A stretch of 8,832 nucleotides of DNA from Candidatus Hydrogenedentota bacterium. GTDB taxonomy: Bacteria > Hydrogenedentota > Hydrogenedentia > Hydrogenedentales > SCBR16-9. The notes under the pieces are model-generated. The model ran no database searches. It was not told the DNA's origin and saw only the letters and a list, made by a program, of their open reading frames with translations. Position numbers and translations under genes: made by a program. The number at the start of each line of letters is the position of its first letter. The stretch's first letter is position 1. Positions 7,417-8,832 of the stretch are shown here, piece by piece. The stretch spans positions 1 through 8,832 of the forward strand of contig SKJD01000137.1 of the NCBI GenBank assembly GCA_007116095.1, read 5' to 3'.

Positions 7417-8640
7417 TTATGCACGTTTCCCGGGCATGTTCTCATGGGCGTCCGGCCCGAAATGCTTCAGGATCACAATCGGGTCCGCCTTGCTCGGGTT
7501 CGTGAAGGTCACCCCTTCCTTTGCCGCGGATTCGGTCACGAAGTATTCGTCGTAGGTCAACTGGCCATAGCGAATCAGCGCCGGGCTCTCAATGTCCCAA
7601 TCGTTCATCGTGCCGTGTCCCTGCACCACGTACATGCCGTAGCAGCCGGTGTCCTTAATGGTCACCGTGGCGCCCGGCAGAATCGTCAGTTCCTTGGCGC
7701 TGAAGTCTTCCGAGAGGTAGCAAATCCACTTTTCTTCATAGCCCTGACCGCGCATATCATCCAGCGGATTCACCGGGATCGGCGCCATGAAATACTTGTC
7801 CTTGAAGAGGGGATCGGTATTGATATCCCAGTCAATGACACTGAGCAGGTATTCGAAGTTCCCCACTTCTTCCGGCGGGGTGTCCTTCCAGAGCAGTTCC
7901 TTGGGAATCGCCTGGGTGTGCACCACGGACTCATACATCGCAAAGACGTCCGAGGCCTTCTGGGGTTCATAGGTGCACATGCTGCCCGGGGCGTGCAGGA
8001 CGCCCGGCGGCACATGCCAGCCGGTGCCGGGGGTCAGACAGTGCGCGGCGGAGAGATCCGTGATGCGGTTGTCGCCCTTCGTGAAATTCTTGAGCGCTTC
8101 CAGCACCTGCTCCTTCGTCACGCCCGGTTGCAGGCCGAAGAAGGTGTAGGGATAATCGCCGCCGTGGTTGTTCAGTTGCGGCGGGAAGTAATACGCTTCC
8201 GGCTTGCCCAACTGGTTGACCCGCGCCGCGAATTCATCGTTGTGGTGGATATGAAACGGCAGGGCGCCCTGGTTGTCGAAGAACTTCGAATACATCGGCC
8301 AGCGGCCATGCGATTTCCAGAGCTTACCGATCATCTGATCCTGCAACTCGTCTATCGCATCCCGCAACAGAAAGCACTCTTCCTTGCCGCCGTCTTCAAA
8401 GACGATGTGGCTGAGGCCCTCGTTCTTGCTGGTATCCGGACCGTTGTCCGCCGGGGTTGTGGAAGAGAACCAGCGTTCATCAATCCCGCCCCGATGGGTT
8501 CCCAGCGCATAATAGTCATCCGGATGCAACTTAATCCGCCGTCCCGGCACACAAAAAACACGCGGCACCCAAGTCGGGGTTAGCCGCAATACCCCTTTCC
8601 CCTGTTCCAGGGCGCGTTCCGTAATCGCTTTGACACTCAT
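7417..8640 (-). CDS. Mannose-6-phosphate isomerase-like cupin protein
   Basis: This 407-residue cytoplasmic protein resembles type I phosphomannose isomerases and related cupins. The metal site region is readable: PFHIHHNDEFA at 128-138 with H130, H132 and H133, GKPEAYYF at 145-152 with E148, and GWHVPPGVLHAPG at 207-219 with H209 and H216. In phosphomannose isomerase the corresponding ligands are Gln, His, Glu and His, so the site appears intact but with His where the family often has Gln. About 120 residues precede the metal motif, and a second, cupin-like half (about 290-390) carries ILPGATVTI and GMYVVQGHG. The start at 8640 has AAGGAG 6 nt upstream. It is the first gene of the cluster in the window, 25 nt before the TIM-barrel gene. 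A sugar or keto-sugar isomerase role is inferred; a non-phosphorylated substrate is possible, and an oxygenase-like cupin cannot be excluded. Confidence 0.8.
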   Translation of the reverse strand: MSVKAITERALEQGKGVLRLTPTWVPRVFCVPGRRIKLHPDDYYALGTHRGGIDERWFSSTTPADNGPDTSKNEGLSHIVFEDGGKEECFLLRDAIDELQDQMIGKLWKSHGRWPMYSKFFDNQGALPFHIHHNDEFAARVNQLGKPEAYYFPPQLNNHGGDYPYTFFGLQPGVTKEQVLEALKNFTKGDNRITDLSAAHCLTPGTGWHVPPGVLHAPGSMCTYEPQKASDVFAMYESVVHTQAIPKELLWKDTPPEEVGNFEYLLSVIDWDINTDPLFKDKYFMAPIPVNPLDDMRGQGYEEKWICYLSEDFSAKELTILPGATVTIKDTGCYGMYVVQGHGTMNDWDIESPALIRYGQLTYDEYFVTESAAKEGVTFTNPSKADPIVILKHFGPDAHENMPGKRA

Positions 8641-8726
8641 CCTCGTCTCCTTTTTATACCCCTTACCAAAAGAGGCCTACTAATCGGTACTGCATTCCAA
8701 TATTTCCCCCTAAAGTTCCCAAAATA

Positions 8727-8745
8727 TTCCCGTGCAACACGGGAA
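8727..8745 (-). promoter_or_regulatory. 19-nt dyad upstream of the cupin gene (operator or terminator)
   Basis: TTCCCGTG (8727-8734) and CACGGGAA (8738-8745) are exact inverted repeats with a 3-nt spacer, about 87 nt before the cupin start. On the minus strand the dyad is followed by TATTTT, so it could terminate a gene lying outside the window. Its position equally fits a repressor operator for the sugar operon. The 3-nt spacer is tight for an RNA hairpin loop but permitted. Confidence 0.45.
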
Positions 8746-8832
8746 GTGAAAATAAGGGGCTTCCATTCTTTCACCATTAAAGCCCAAAACGCAAGTCAAT
8801 CCGCATAGTCCGCTATTTTCGGCGGGCCTGCA

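Overview
The window is GC-rich bacterial DNA with every convincing gene on the minus strand. Read in the direction of transcription (high to low coordinates) it holds a mannose-6-phosphate-isomerase-like cupin protein (8640-7417), a sugar isomerase/epimerase-type TIM barrel (7391-6339), a cytoplasmic Gfo/Idh/MocA oxidoreductase (6183-5047), an exported HEAT-repeat protein ending in a 3-keto-disaccharide hydrolase (DUF1080) domain (4599-1738), a Tat-signal Gfo/Idh/MocA oxidoreductase (1614-349), and the first 59 codons of an adenylylsulfate kinase, cysC (177-1, cut by the window edge). The gene set, especially the Tat-exported Gfo/Idh/MocA protein beside a HEAT/DUF1080 protein, is typical of Planctomycetota, Verrucomicrobiota, Lentisphaerota and Hydrogenedentota-like bacteria. 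This placement comes from gene content, not from a phylogenetic marker.

Layout: 8641-8832 is an AT-richer upstream region with a strong palindrome and phased TTCCC motifs. The cupin and TIM-barrel genes are 25 nt apart and surely cotranscribed. The first oxidoreductase follows after 155 nt that contain a possible extra promoter, and a good intrinsic terminator sits just past its stop (4999-5025). A 447-nt gene-free region (4600-5046) with several hairpins then precedes the HEAT/DUF1080 gene, and the Tat oxidoreductase follows 123 nt later, probably in the same transcript. A GC-rich hairpin (257-291) separates it from cysC.

Taken together, the five sugar-related genes look like one keto-sugar catabolic locus: Gfo/Idh/MocA enzymes oxidise a sugar or glycoside (commonly at C3), the DUF1080 domain cleaves a 3-keto-glycoside, and the TIM-barrel and cupin proteins isomerise the released sugar or keto-sugar. 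One oxidoreductase and the DUF1080 protein are predicted to be exported; the other three proteins are cytoplasmic. No transporter, regulator or classical glycoside hydrolase is in the window, so substrate and completeness are open. The individual families are known; the part that may be little described is the HEAT - DNAJC11-C-like - HEAT - DUF1080 fusion and its pairing with this set of enzymes.
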